Shown here piece by piece: positions 1 to 9,062 of a DNA stretch of 64,000 nt. The translations under genes and the position numbers were made by a program. How positions within the stretch are numbered: the stretch's first letter is position 1; each line of letters opens with the position of its first letter. The notes under the pieces were generated by a model, which worked only from the letters and a program-made list of their open reading frames with translations, did no database searches and was not told the DNA's origin. The DNA comes from Halobaculum sp. MBLA0147 (GTDB lineage Archaea; Halobacteriota; Halobacteria; Halobacteriales; Haloferacaceae): NCBI RefSeq assembly GCF_041361345.1, contig NZ_JBGKAD010000001.1, forward strand, positions 1,054,001-1,118,000, in the 5' to 3' direction.

Positions 1-93
1 GACGGCGGCGCCGAGTTGGCGGCCGAGCACCCACTCGCGGGAGGGGTCGCGTTCGAGGTGGGCACACAGCGCGAGTTCGAAGCCGTACTCCAC
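1..93 (-). CDS. N-terminal fragment of a haloarchaeal hypothetical protein (DUF5787-like), cut by window edge
   Basis: Reading leftward from a GTG at 93, 31 codons stay open to the window edge and give a start reading [15 protein letters not shown], then a segment with [10 protein letters not shown]. This resembles, from memory, the N-terminus of the haloarchaeal DUF5787 family, whose function is unknown. A TATA-like ACTACTTTT lies about 27-35 bases upstream on the minus strand (around 119-127), which fits a leaderless transcript divergent from the mutase gene. Only the first 31 residues are visible, so the family call is tentative. Confidence 0.45.
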   Translation of the reverse strand, partial: MEYGFELALCAHLERDPSREWVLGRQLGAAV

Positions 94-127
94 GGGGCGT
101 GGGTAGTGCCACGCAGAGAAAAGTAGT

Positions 128-258
128 GTGTCGGCGGGGCGGTGTGGGGTGGTGTGGGGTGGTGTGGGATGGTGCGGGTGGTGTGGGGTGGTGGGGAAGC
201 AGAACAGAGTGGCGCGGTGCGGATGCGGTGGCGGAGCGGTGCGGTTGCGGCACCAGCA
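128..258. repeat. G-rich simple-sequence tract (GGTGTGGGGT / GCGGTGCGG)
   Basis: The plus strand is made of short imperfect units such as GGTGTGGGGT and GCGGTGCGG with almost no C-rich interruptions, and shows no believable gene. Its right half (from about 222) is shared with the complementary C-rich tract near 62,946-62,990, so it forms the flank of the twin-hairpin element described separately. The G runs might allow quadruplex formation, but that is inference. Confidence 0.6.
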
Positions 259-365
259 CACCCACCGCGAGCGCGCCGTCCGGCGCGCTCGCGGCCCTTT
301 TTGATCGAGCTTTTTTCCTCGGGTGGCGCGCGCAGCGCGCCACCCCGAGGAGTGAAAAAGGTCGT
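222..365. repeat. Twin-hairpin intergenic element, copy 1
   Basis: Two GC-rich inverted repeats are separated by T runs. Hairpin A has perfect 14-bp arms (265-278 and 281-294) around a TC loop. Hairpin B has about 15-bp arms (317-331 and 335-350) with one bulged C. Between them is CCCTTTTTGATCGAGCTTTT, and after B comes AGTGAAAAAGG. A nearly identical block lies inverted at 62,849-62,990. Stems and T runs are conserved while the loop of hairpin A differs (TC against AA when oriented alike). It sits directly upstream of the mutase start. It could be a bidirectional terminator, a REP-like mobile repeat or a structured RNA; the sequence alone does not decide. Confidence 0.75.
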
Positions 366-404
366 AGCGAACGGTTGAAGACCCAGAGCCACGACCCACT
401 ACGT

Positions 405-2087
405 ATGTACGATCCGGACGACCTCGAGCAGATCCGCGAGGAGAAAGACGAGTGGGAGGCGGAGACGCTCGGCCCGACACTCGACCGGTTCGGCGAGCGC
501 GAGGAGACGTTCACCACCGACACGGGTGGCCAAGAGGTGAAGCGGCTGTACACACCCGCGGACGTGGCGGAGTTGGACTACGACGAGGATCTGGGGTTCC
601 CGGGCGAGGAGCCGTACACGCGCGGGGTGTACTCGACGATGCACCGCGGGCGCCTGTGGACGATGCGGCAGTACGCCGGGATGGGGACGGCCGCGGAGAC
701 GAACGAGCGGTTCAACTACCTGATCGACAACGGCTCCTCGGGGCTGTCGATGGCGTTCGACCTGCCGACACAGATGGGGTACGACTCCGACGCCGCGATG
801 GCACAGGGGGAGGTCGGCAAGAGCGGCGTCGCCATCGACTCGCTGGCGGACTTCGAGCGGGTGTTCGACGGCATCCCGCTGGACGAGGTGTCCACCTCGA
901 TGACGATCAACGCACCCGCGTCGGTGCTGTTGGCGATGTACGTGGCCGTCGGCGATCGACAAGGTGTCGACCGCGAGCAACTCCGCGGGACGATTCAAAA
1001 CGACATCATGAAGGAGTACATCGCGCGGAACCTCTACATCTACCCGCCCGAGCCGTCGATGCGGCTCATCACGGACATCTTCGAGTTCTGTGCCGAGGAG
1101 ACGCCGAACTTCAACACGATCTCCATCTCGGGGTACCACATCCGGGAGGCGGGCGCGACCGCCGCCCAGGAGATCGCGTTCACGCTGGGCAACGGGATCG
1201 AGTACGTACAGGCCGCCGTCGACGCCGGGTTGGACGTGGACAGCTTCGCGCCACAGCTCTCCTTCTTCTTCGCGGCGCACAACAACATCTTCGAGGAGGT
1301 GGCGAAGTTCCGCGCCGCGCGACGGCTGTGGGCGAAGATCGTCGAGGAGCGGTTCGACCCGGACGACCCCGCGAGCAAGCAGCTCAAGTTCCACACCCAG
1401 ACCGCCGGCTCGACGCTGACGGCCCAACAGATCGAGAACAACGTCGTCCGCGTCGGCTACCAGGCGCTGGCGGCGGTGTTGGGCGGCACCCAGAGTCTCC
1501 ACACGAACGGGAAAGACGAGGCGCTGTCGCTGCCGACGGAGGAGTCGGTCCGGACCGCGCTGCGCACCCAGCAGATCCTCGCCCACGAGTCCGGCGCGGC
1601 CGACACCATCGACCCGCTGGCAGGGAGCTACTACGTCGAGTCGCTGACGGACGAGGTCGAGCGGGAGGCACGCGAGATCATCGCGGACGTGGACGAGCGC
1701 GGTGGGATGTTGGAGGCCGTCGAGAGTCAGTACGTCCAACGCGAGATCCAGGACGTGGCGTTCGACCGCCAACAGGAGATCGAGCGCGGCGACCGGATCA
1801 TCGTCGGCGTCAACGAGTTCGAGGTGGAGGACGACGAGACGGAGATGGACTTGGAGGACGTGAGCGAGGAGGAGGAACAGAACCAGATCGACCGGGTCCA
1901 AGAGTTGCGCGAGACGCGCGACCAGGAGGCGACGGACGCCGCGCTGGCGGCGCTGCGGGACGCCGCCCGCGGGGACGCGAACGTGATGCCGTACATCGTC
2001 GACGCGGTGAAGGCGTACGCGACGGTCGGCGAGATCTGCGACGTGTTCCGCGACGAGTTCGGGGAGTACCAGCCCGGACGGGCGTAG
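405..2087 (+). CDS. mcmA1: Methylmalonyl-CoA mutase, large (catalytic TIM-barrel) subunit
   Basis: Interconverts methylmalonyl-CoA and succinyl-CoA in propionate and branched-chain carbon metabolism. The 560-residue protein has the family segments in order: the substrate channel motif [28 protein letters not shown], the catalytic histidine in [13 protein letters not shown], and [11 protein letters not shown]-like sequence (read here as [13 protein letters not shown]). It lacks the cobalamin-binding C-terminal domain, as usual for archaeal split mutases, so a separate B12 subunit is expected outside the window. The frame is open to 99, but upstream codons run through the hairpin element and simple repeats; ATG 405 begins the typical [10 protein letters not shown] sequence. 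The epimerase follows 275 bases downstream. Confidence 0.93.
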   Translation: MYDPDDLEQIREEKDEWEAETLGPTLDRFGEREETFTTDTGGQEVKRLYTPADVAELDYDEDLGFPGEEPYTRGVYSTMHRGRLWTMRQYAGMGTAAETNERFNYLIDNGSSGLSMAFDLPTQMGYDSDAAMAQGEVGKSGVAIDSLADFERVFDGIPLDEVSTSMTINAPASVLLAMYVAVGDRQGVDREQLRGTIQNDIMKEYIARNLYIYPPEPSMRLITDIFEFCAEETPNFNTISISGYHIREAGATAAQEIAFTLGNGIEYVQAAVDAGLDVDSFAPQLSFFFAAHNNIFEEVAKFRAARRLWAKIVEERFDPDDPASKQLKFHTQTAGSTLTAQQIENNVVRVGYQALAAVLGGTQSLHTNGKDEALSLPTEESVRTALRTQQILAHESGAADTIDPLAGSYYVESLTDEVEREAREIIADVDERGGMLEAVESQYVQREIQDVAFDRQQEIERGDRIIVGVNEFEVEDDETEMDLEDVSEEEEQNQIDRVQELRETRDQEATDAALAALRDAARGDANVMPYIVDAVKAYATVGEICDVFRDEFGEYQPGRA

Positions 2088-2191
2088 TCTCGACCGGTCG
2101 GCTCGGTCGTTCGGTCGTCCGCACCCGTACCGCCCACACGCCTCCCCAGCCGACTCGCTCGCTCCGCTCGCTCGTCCTACGCCAGAGCAAG

Positions 2192-2229
2192 CTCTGACGA
2201 GGTCTCACTCACTCCGTTCGCGAGACCCT
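2192..2229. repeat. Dispersed 38-bp intergenic repeat, copy A
   Basis: This stretch is the reverse complement of 26,994-27,031 with a single mismatch in 38 bases. It contains the haloarchaea-typical word CGAACGGAGTGAGTGAGACC (minus strand). It lies in the spacer between the mutase and epimerase genes, within sequence rich in short CGCTCG units. No function can be read from it. Confidence 0.6.
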
Positions 2230-2329
2230 CGCGCGCTCGGTTCGCGCACGAGAGCGAGAACCGCGCGCGCCCGCCGGTCGGTGAACCTGGCGTCTACCGG
2301 TGGAGTGTTCACCGCACTCCGTACGGCGG

Positions 2330-2339
2330 GTATTTACTG
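2330..2339 (+). promoter_or_regulatory. TATA-like promoter of the epimerase gene
   Basis: GTATTTACTG lies 24-33 bases before ATG 2363, the spacing expected for a leaderless haloarchaeal transcript. It supports a promoter for mce separate from the mutase gene and excludes the longer upstream start at 2300. Confidence 0.6.
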
Positions 2340-2362
2340 TCGCGGGGCGAACCGGACGCCCG

Positions 2363-2758
2363 ATGCACCTCGATCACGTCGGCGTCGCGACGGACGACGC
2401 CGCCGACCTCGCGGCACTGTTCGCGGACCTGTTCGACACCGAGATCGCCCACGAGGAGGCGTTCGACGGCCTCCACGTCGTCTTCCTAGACGTGGGCGAC
2501 GGCGACGGGCCGTACCTCGAACTGCTCGAACCGCAGACAGAGGAGGGGGCCGTCGCCGGGTTCCTCGAGCGCGAGGGGCCGGGACTCCACCACGTCGCGG
2601 TGGCGACCGACGACGCCGCGGCGGCACTGGCGGGTGCCGAGGCGCTGGGCCTGGAACTGGTCGACGAGGAGCCACGACCGGGCGCGTGGGGCCACGACGT
2701 GGCGTTCCTCCACCCGGGCTCGACCGGCGGCGTGTTGGTGGAGTTCGTCGAACACTGA
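2363..2758 (+). CDS. mce: Methylmalonyl-CoA epimerase (VOC fold)
   Basis: Racemizes (2S)/(2R)-methylmalonyl-CoA so that the mutase can use it. The 131-residue protein consists of two VOC-type halves. Likely metal ligands are visible: His in MHLDHVGVAT, His in GLHHVAVATDD and Glu in GVLVEFVEH. The length matches the family. The start at 2363 is supported by a TATA box at the right distance and by homology beginning exactly with MHLDHVG. It lies downstream of mcmA1 on the same strand, so the two steps of the pathway are encoded together. Confidence 0.92.
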   Translation: MHLDHVGVATDDAADLAALFADLFDTEIAHEEAFDGLHVVFLDVGDGDGPYLELLEPQTEEGAVAGFLEREGPGLHHVAVATDDAAAALAGAEALGLELVDEEPRPGAWGHDVAFLHPGSTGGVLVEFVEH

Positions 2759-2818
2759 GACGGCGGGTGACCGTCGCGACCCGGAACCACTACGTCGTCC
2801 CGGGCCGGAGCGGCGAGT

Positions 2819-5197
2819 ATGCGCGACTGGCTGGCCCACCGGACCGCGTCGACGCCGGACGCGGAGGCACTCGTCGCGGCGGGATCGGGCCGCACGTGGA
2901 GCTACGAGGAACTGGACGAAGCCGCGGAGGCGATGGCCGGGAGTCTCGCGGCGCTGGGACTGGAGGCGGGTGACCACCTCGCCGTCTACCTCGACACGCG
3001 CGTGGAGTACGTGACACTGGTTCACGCCGCGATGCGACTCGGGGTGCGACTCGTCCCCGTCTCCGACCGGCTGACGGCGGCGGAACTCGGCCCGCGACTC
3101 GACCGCGCCGACCCGACCGCGGTCCTCGTCGGCGCCGAGACGGAACGCCAGGCAGTCGCCGTCACCGCCGACGGCGACGAACTGATCGCCGGTGACGACG
3201 ACACCCACGAGGCGTCAGACGAACCAGACGACTCCGGGGGTGACCACTCCTCCGAGACGGAAGACGACGCAGCGAGCGACGGGAGTGGTGGCGACGAGAC
3301 CGACGAGTCCGACGACGCCGACGACCCCGACGAGTCCTCGGAGACGGACGGCGGGACGGAGGAGACCGTCGAGATCGACGAGGCGGAGGCCGACGGCGAC
3401 GACGGGCCGGTCGTCGAGGTGCCGGTGTTCTCGCTCGACGAACCGGAGTGCGAGCGCGTCGCCCACCTGAAGTCGGTCGAGCCGGTGGCGGTCGACCGCC
3501 ACGACTGGACGCCGTCGGACCCGCTGGTGTACCTGTTCACGTCCGGCTCGACGGGGCGGCCGAAGCTCGTCACGCTGTCGGCCGGGAACGTCCGGCGGTC
3601 CGCCGTGGCGCTGGGCTTCCGACTCGGGATCGACCCCGGGGACCGGTACCTGCTCACGCTGTCGCCACACCACACCGGGGGACTGATGCCGCTGTACCGG
3701 GCGGTGTTGGCGGGGACGAGCGTCGTCCTCCGGACGGAGTTCGATCCCGGCGGGGCGGCCGACGACATCCGGCAGTACGACGTGACGGGGGTGTCGCTGG
3801 TCCCGACGATGCTCAAGCGGATGCTGGACGCACGCGGGACGCTGTCGGACTCGCTGCGCGTGGTGTTGCTCGGCGGCGCGCCGGCACCGGAGGAACTGCT
3901 CGAACGCTGTCGCGACTACTCCGTCCCGGTCCACCCCACCTACGGGATGACGGAGGCGGCCTCGGGGATCACCGTCGCGACGCCGTCGGAGGCGTTCGAC
4001 CACCTCGGCACCGTCGGGCGACCGCTGGTGTGGACGGAGGTGACCGTCCGCGACGACGACGGCACCGCACTGCCGGCGGGCGAGGTCGGGGAGCTGGTCG
4101 TCGACGGGCCGACGATCACGTCCGGGTACTACGGCGACGAGGCGGCGACCGACGAGGCGATGGGCGAACACGGGCTCCGGACGGGCGACGTGGGGTACCG
4201 CGACGAGGACGGCTACCTCTACGTGCTCAACCGGAAGGACGACCGGATCCTGACCGGCGGCGAGAACGTCGACCCGGGCGAGGTGGTGACGACACTGCGG
4301 GACCACCCGTCGGTCGTCGACGCGGCGGTGGTGGGTGTCCCGGACGACGAGTGGGGCGAGCGCGTCGCAGCGCTCGTCGTCCGCGGCGACGAGTCGACGA
4401 CCGCGGCAGACGTCGAGGAGTTCTGTCGCGAACGGCTCGCCGGATTCAAGATCCCGCGGACGATCCGCTTCACCGACGACCTCCCGCGGACCGACTCCGG
4501 CACCGTCGAGCGGCCGGTCGTCCGCGAGCGGCTGGCGGCGGCCGCCGAGTCCGCTATCGGGGACGCGGAGACGAGCGACGTGGAGCCCGCCGACGAGAGT
4601 GCGAGTGGAACGGAGGCGGGTGAGGCGGACGCGACCGGACCGGAGACCGCCGACGAACAGACACGAGAGTCGGAGCCAGGAGACGTGGAGTCGGAGCCAA
4701 GAGACGTGGAGTCTGAATCCGACTCCGACGTGGACGACGCGGAGGCGACGGGCGACGAGCCGCGCAGGGAGACCGGTGCGGGTGCAGAGGCGAGGGGGGA
4801 GGACGGCGACACGGAGGCGGGAGGCGACGACGCGGCCGCGGACGAACCGACGGCGGCCGGTGGTGGTGAGAGAGCCGAGTCCCTTCCAGCCGACGACGAG
4901 ACGCGAACCGAGTCGGAGTCGTCGGACGACCCGGCAGACCTGGTCGAGGCGGCGACGGAGAGTGGTGCCGACGATCCGGCAGATCTCGGCTTCGACGACG
5001 ACGCAGTGGGTGCCGACGACGGCGCCAGAACTGCCGACGACGGCGCGACGGGTGCCGACGGCGCGGCGGGTGCCGACGGCGCGGCGGGTTCCGACACCGC
5101 GTCGGGTGCCGACGGTGAGACGACCGCGGGTGACACGGGTGGCACGGAGCAGCGCCACGAGACCGACGACACCGGCGACGGCGAGCCGGACGCGTAG
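2819..5197 (+). CDS. menE: o-Succinylbenzoate-CoA ligase (MenE-like) with acidic insertion and long acidic tail
   Basis: An AMP-forming acyl-CoA synthetase; in haloarchaea this type activates o-succinylbenzoate for menaquinone synthesis. The P-loop-like motif YLFTSGSTGRPK is near residues 236-247, followed by HPTYGMTEAASG and the hinge region YRDEDGYLYVLNRKDDRILTGG split over two lines of sequence. Usual length is about 500 residues; this one has 792. Two additions explain it: a D/E/S/G-rich insertion at about 121-197 in the N-terminal domain, and a tail of about 210 residues (580-792) of D, E, A, T and G with short internal repeats (GADGAA). The substrate assignment is by family resemblance; another short or aromatic acyl-CoA ligase is possible. 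Confidence 0.75.
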   Translation: MRDWLAHRTASTPDAEALVAAGSGRTWSYEELDEAAEAMAGSLAALGLEAGDHLAVYLDTRVEYVTLVHAAMRLGVRLVPVSDRLTAAELGPRLDRADPTAVLVGAETERQAVAVTADGDELIAGDDDTHEASDEPDDSGGDHSSETEDDAASDGSGGDETDESDDADDPDESSETDGGTEETVEIDEAEADGDDGPVVEVPVFSLDEPECERVAHLKSVEPVAVDRHDWTPSDPLVYLFTSGSTGRPKLVTLSAGNVRRSAVALGFRLGIDPGDRYLLTLSPHHTGGLMPLYRAVLAGTSVVLRTEFDPGGAADDIRQYDVTGVSLVPTMLKRMLDARGTLSDSLRVVLLGGAPAPEELLERCRDYSVPVHPTYGMTEAASGITVATPSEAFDHLGTVGRPLVWTEVTVRDDDGTALPAGEVGELVVDGPTITSGYYGDEAATDEAMGEHGLRTGDVGYRDEDGYLYVLNRKDDRILTGGENVDPGEVVTTLRDHPSVVDAAVVGVPDDEWGERVAALVVRGDESTTAADVEEFCRERLAGFKIPRTIRFTDDLPRTDSGTVERPVVRERLAAAAESAIGDAETSDVEPADESASGTEAGEADATGPETADEQTRESEPGDVESEPRDVESESDSDVDDAEATGDEPRRETGAGAEARGEDGDTEAGGDDAAADEPTAAGGGERAESLPADDETRTESESSDDPADLVEAATESGADDPADLGFDDDAVGADDGARTADDGATGADGAAGADGAAGSDTASGADGETTAGDTGGTEQRHETDDTGDGEPDA

Positions 5198-5274
5198 CTC
5201 CGACACGAGTCGGTCCGGTCGAAGAAGAGTCGTCTCGTAGGAAGCCGTCCAGGGACGGTCGCCCGCGGCCGCGA

Positions 5275-5919
5275 TCAGTTCTCGATCACGTCGACGAAGC
5301 GGTCGAACACGTCGTCGGGCGTCCCCTCGCCGGACACCTCGACGAGCGAGCCGAGTTCGCGGTAGTGCTCGACGACCGGCTCCGTCTCCTCGGCGTACAC
5401 GCGGAGTCGTTCGCGGACGGTCTCCTCCGTGTCGTCCTCGCGTTGGACCAACTCGCCGCCACAGTCGTCACAGACACCCTGCTCCGCGGGCGGGTCGAAG
5501 TCGACGTGGAACGTCGCGCCACAGTCGTCACACACCCGCCGGCCGGTGAGGCGGTCGACGAGTTCGGCTTCGGGCACGTCGAGGAAGACGACGTAGTCCA
5601 ACTCCGTCTGTTCGGAGAGGTACTCCGCCTGGTCGAGGTTGCGCGGGTAGCCGTCGAGGACGAAGCCGTCGGCGTCCGCGAGCGCGGTGACGACGATCTC
5701 GTTGACGACGGCGTCCGGGACGAGTTCGCCCGCGTCCATGTACGCCCCCGGCGTGTCGTACTCCAACCCCAACTCGGAGATGTCCATCTCCTTGTTGTTC
5801 CGCAACGCGTCACCCGTGGTGATCACGTCGAGGTCGTAGCGGTCGGCGATCCGGTCGCCCTGTGTCCCCTTGCCTGCACCCGGCGGTCCCAACAACAGCA
5901 CGCGGTGGTCGTCGCTCAT
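5275..5919 (-). CDS. adk: Adenylate kinase
   Basis: Catalyses ATP + AMP = 2 ADP. The 214-residue protein is a long-form bacterial-type kinase. The P-loop [13 protein letters not shown] is at the N-terminus, the AMP-binding region follows ([18 protein letters not shown]), and the LID domain has a four-cysteine zinc site (CDDCG twice). The start was set at ATG 5919 ([11 protein letters not shown]), because a TATA-like ACCTTTTACC lies 22-31 bases upstream on the minus strand, rather than seven codons earlier. Confidence 0.95.
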   Translation of the reverse strand: MSDDHRVLLLGPPGAGKGTQGDRIADRYDLDVITTGDALRNNKEMDISELGLEYDTPGAYMDAGELVPDAVVNEIVVTALADADGFVLDGYPRNLDQAEYLSEQTELDYVVFLDVPEAELVDRLTGRRVCDDCGATFHVDFDPPAEQGVCDDCGGELVQREDDTEETVRERLRVYAEETEPVVEHYRELGSLVEVSGEGTPDDVFDRFVDVIEN

Positions 5920-6051
5920 ACGCGCAGCGTCGGCGGCCACGGTAAAAGGTGTGCGGAAGTTCGACCGATCCGTCGTGGTCGGCGGCCGATCCGTCGTGGT
6001 CGTCTGGCGACGCGCACGCCGTGATCTCCCACCGAACTCGACGCCTCGCCG

Positions 6052-6732
6052 TCAGTCGAACCGCACGCCGAGGTCGTGGAGGTCGTCGTTCTCCCGGGCG
6101 ACGTTGATCAACAGCGGGGTCAGCGACTCCACCTCGGGCGCGTTGCCGAGCCCGCCGGCACGCAGCGCGCGGAGGCCGTCGATCTCCTCGGCGAGGCGGA
6201 CGATCCGCGAGACGGCGTCGTCGGCGTCGCCGAACACCAGCGTGTCGATCCCCAACGGGGCGTCCAGCGCCGCCAGCCGCCCGGCGGCGAGGTTGTGGAA
6301 CGCGCCGACGACCGGGACGGCGTCGGGCGTCTCCTCGCGGACGAGTGCGGCGACGCTCCCGGTTCCCGGCGGGTGGTACGAGAAGCCGTCCTCGTCCCGT
6401 TGCATCCCCGCTGCGGGTGTGACCACCACGTCGTCGGCGTCCAACCCGTCCGCGACCGTCTCGACGGTGTCGGCGACGTGGTACGGCGGGACGGCCAAGA
6501 CGACGATCTCGGCCCGATCCGCAGCCATCTCGTTGGTGAACCCCTTGATCGCCAGGTCGTCCGGGTCGCCACCGGTGTCGGCCGCGACCGTCTCGGCGTA
6601 CGCCGTCGCCGCCTCGCGTGCTCGCTCCGGGTCCCGCGACCCGACCAGCAGTTCGTGGTCCGTGTCGCGTCCCCACCTGACCGCGAGCCCCTCACCCACG
6701 TCGCCGGTGCCGCCGAGTAGTGCGATTCGCAT
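6052..6732 (-). CDS. npdG: F420H2:NADP oxidoreductase
   Basis: Transfers hydride between reduced coenzyme F420 and NADP. The 226-residue product starts MRIALLGGTGDVGEGLAVRW, the glycine-rich NADP-binding motif, and continues with VVLAVPPYHV, VVTPAAGM and VVGAFHNLAAGRL, typical of the F420-dependent NADP reductase family. The start at 6732 is supported by a TTACCC-type TATA-like element about 25-33 bases upstream. The open frame continues further upstream, but those codons lie in the spacer next to the permease gene. Confidence 0.88.
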   Translation of the reverse strand: MRIALLGGTGDVGEGLAVRWGRDTDHELLVGSRDPERAREAATAYAETVAADTGGDPDDLAIKGFTNEMAADRAEIVVLAVPPYHVADTVETVADGLDADDVVVTPAAGMQRDEDGFSYHPPGTGSVAALVREETPDAVPVVGAFHNLAAGRLAALDAPLGIDTLVFGDADDAVSRIVRLAEEIDGLRALRAGGLGNAPEVESLTPLLINVARENDDLHDLGVRFD

Positions 6733-6872
6733 AGTGTCTCGTGAGGCCGAGACCCGGGTAAGGGTTGCGTGACCGGACGGGGTTGCCAGTCCCCCGCCGC
6801 AGTGGTAGTCGACCAGTTCGGATCGCGGCGGTCCGACGCGATCCGACACGGACCGCCAGGCCGGGCGGAACC

Positions 6873-9062
6873 TCAACCGAGGAACGCACGCAGTCGGGCG
6901 ACGAGTCCCTCTCCGCGTGGCGAGTGCGGGTAGACCGTGACGGTCGTGCAGCCGAACGCCCGAGTCGGGGGCTCGCCGCGGGTGCGGAGGCCACGGAGTC
7001 GTCGGTCGCGGCGCTCTCGGACGACGACGTCGGGGTCGGCCGGGAGGCCGCCGTCGGTGAGCACGGAGGACGACTGGACGCGGACCGGCAACTCGGCGGC
7101 GAGTGTCTCTGCGTACGCCGCGAGTGCGTCCGCGGAGTCGTCTCCGTCGGCGGTCGCGGCGGCACCGGGCGCCCACAGGGAGAGCACGCCGTCGTCGGCC
7201 TCCACGAGTGTCGTCCCGACCTCGACGACGAGCGGGTGGTAGGGGACACTCCACCCACTCACGACGACGCTCTCGGGCGACTCGTAGCCGAGGTTGTCGA
7301 CGAGCAACACGTCACAGGGTGCGTGGCGGACGATCCAGTCCACCGGGTCGCCGAACAGTCGCGACCGGAGCCGCAGCGGTTCGTGTTCCGTCACGATCGT
7401 GTCGACACCGCGCGACTCGGCGACGTTGACGACGGCGTGTTTCGTGTCGTGGCTCACCACCTCGTCGGCGACCACGTCGACGCCGAGTGTCTCGGCGAGT
7501 GTCTCCACACGCCGCTCGAAGGCACGGTCCGCCGACGACTGCACCGTCACCGCCTCGGTGAGCGGGACCTGGTCGGGCACCTCCTGGAACCGGACGACGG
7601 AGACGCGGCCGTCGGGGCCGACGAGATCCGCCGCGAGTTCGATCAACGATCGCTCGCGGAGGTCGCCGAGTGGCTTCGTCACGGCGACGAGCACGTCGCG
7701 GCGCGTGTCTCCGTCGACGGCTGTGTCGACGCCGTCGACCGGCACCGTCGGCTCCGACGCGTCACCGCGGGGGGCTGCACCGAGCGTCACACTCGGGCGG
7801 TCGATCCGCGGACGCGCGTAGACGACGTACCAAGCGACGCTCCCGACGACGATGACGACGGCACCGATCAACGCCACCGTCCCCATCTGTGTCAACAACA
7901 GCAGACTCGCGACGACACCGAAGAGCTGTACCCACGGGTACAGCGGGGCGGTGAACGACGGGTCGTAGTCACTCCGGCCCTCGCGGAAGGCGATCACGGC
8001 CAGGTTCACCAGCGCGAAGACGAGGATCTGGAACGCGCTGGCGAGTTTCGCGATCTCGAGGATCGGCACGAACGCGATCAACACGAGCAACACCGCCCCG
8101 GTGAGCGTGATCGAGGCCGTCGGCGTCCCGAAGCGGTCGCCGACCGCGGACAACGACGCCGGCACGAGTCGGTCGCGGCTCATCGCGAACGGGTACCGCG
8201 ACGCGGACAACACGCCCGCGTTGGCCGTCGAGACGAGCGCGAGCACGGCCGCGACGATCACCGCGACTACGCCCGCCGTCCCGAGCGTCGCCTCGGCGGC
8301 GACGGCCACGGGCGTCGCGGAGCCCGCGACGCTGCCGGGGTCGGTCACACCCACCAGCACGGCGACGATCCCGACGTACAGCAGCGTCGTGAACGCCAGC
8401 GAGCCGAGGATCCCGAGCGGGATGTTCCGGTCGGGGTCCTCGACCTCCTCGGCCACGCTCGCCACCTTCGTCACGCCGGCGTACGACACGAAGACGAGCC
8501 CCGTCGCGGCGACGAGCCCGCCGACACCCGAGTCGAAGAAGCCGGCGTAGTTCCCCTGGGCGACGCTCGGGGCGCTCCCGGCGGCGAACCAGCCGAGCGC
8601 CGCGAGCATCACCGTGACGACGGCCAGTTGGAGGCGGCCGGTCTGTTCCGCGCCGACGAGGTTGACGAGGATCAACACGGCCGCGAGTCCGAGTGCGACG
8701 GGCTGGAGCGGCAGGTCGAACAACAACAGGAGGTACGGGACACCGCCGACGAGCGCGAGTGCGCCCTTGAACGACAGCGAGAACCACGTGCCGACGCCGG
8801 CGACGGTCCCCAGCAGTGGCCCCATCCCGCGTTCGATGTAGACGTACGTGCCGCCGGCCTCCGGCATGGCGGTCGCCATCTCCGACTTCGAGAGCGCCGC
8901 CGGGAGCACCAACAGGCCCGCCAGCGCGTACGCGAGGATCACCATCGGACCGGCGAGTTCCAGCGCCAGTGCCGGGAGGATGAAGATGCCACTCCCGACC
9001 ATCGCGCCGATGCTGATCGCGAGGACGGACGGGAGTCCGAGGTCCCGTTCGAGGTCCTTCAC
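6873..9062 (-). CDS. APC-family amino acid permease fused to UspA domains
   Basis: A 729-residue membrane transporter with about 12 hydrophobic segments (residues 1-430). It opens with the APC signature SIGAMVGSGIFILPALALE and contains MPEAGGTYVYIERGMG and SRYPFAMSRDRLVP. From about residue 452 a soluble region begins with RRDVLVAVTKPL and resembles one or two UspA domains, a common haloarchaeal layout thought to gate transport. The GTG start at 9062 overlaps the stop of the TrkA-like gene by four bases (GTGA), so the two are translationally coupled. The cationic or neutral amino acid substrate cannot be told from sequence. Confidence 0.85.
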   Translation of the reverse strand: MKDLERDLGLPSVLAISIGAMVGSGIFILPALALELAGPMVILAYALAGLLVLPAALSKSEMATAMPEAGGTYVYIERGMGPLLGTVAGVGTWFSLSFKGALALVGGVPYLLLLFDLPLQPVALGLAAVLILVNLVGAEQTGRLQLAVVTVMLAALGWFAAGSAPSVAQGNYAGFFDSGVGGLVAATGLVFVSYAGVTKVASVAEEVEDPDRNIPLGILGSLAFTTLLYVGIVAVLVGVTDPGSVAGSATPVAVAAEATLGTAGVVAVIVAAVLALVSTANAGVLSASRYPFAMSRDRLVPASLSAVGDRFGTPTASITLTGAVLLVLIAFVPILEIAKLASAFQILVFALVNLAVIAFREGRSDYDPSFTAPLYPWVQLFGVVASLLLLTQMGTVALIGAVVIVVGSVAWYVVYARPRIDRPSVTLGAAPRGDASEPTVPVDGVDTAVDGDTRRDVLVAVTKPLGDLRERSLIELAADLVGPDGRVSVVRFQEVPDQVPLTEAVTVQSSADRAFERRVETLAETLGVDVVADEVVSHDTKHAVVNVAESRGVDTIVTEHEPLRLRSRLFGDPVDWIVRHAPCDVLLVDNLGYESPESVVVSGWSVPYHPLVVEVGTTLVEADDGVLSLWAPGAAATADGDDSADALAAYAETLAAELPVRVQSSSVLTDGGLPADPDVVVRERRDRRLRGLRTRGEPPTRAFGCTTVTVYPHSPRGEGLVARLRAFLG

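Noticed and set aside
99-404. N-terminal extension of the mutase from an upstream ATG
   Set aside because: The added codons cross simple repeats and both hairpins of an intergenic element that also occurs elsewhere, and mutases of this family start at [10 protein letters not shown]-like sequence.
399-1901. Long open frame on the minus strand opposite the mutase gene
   Set aside because: It mirrors a strong gene; its composition is the Arg/Val/Leu-rich pattern of antisense frames in GC-rich DNA and it has no recognizable domain. The same reasoning removed many other long antisense frames.
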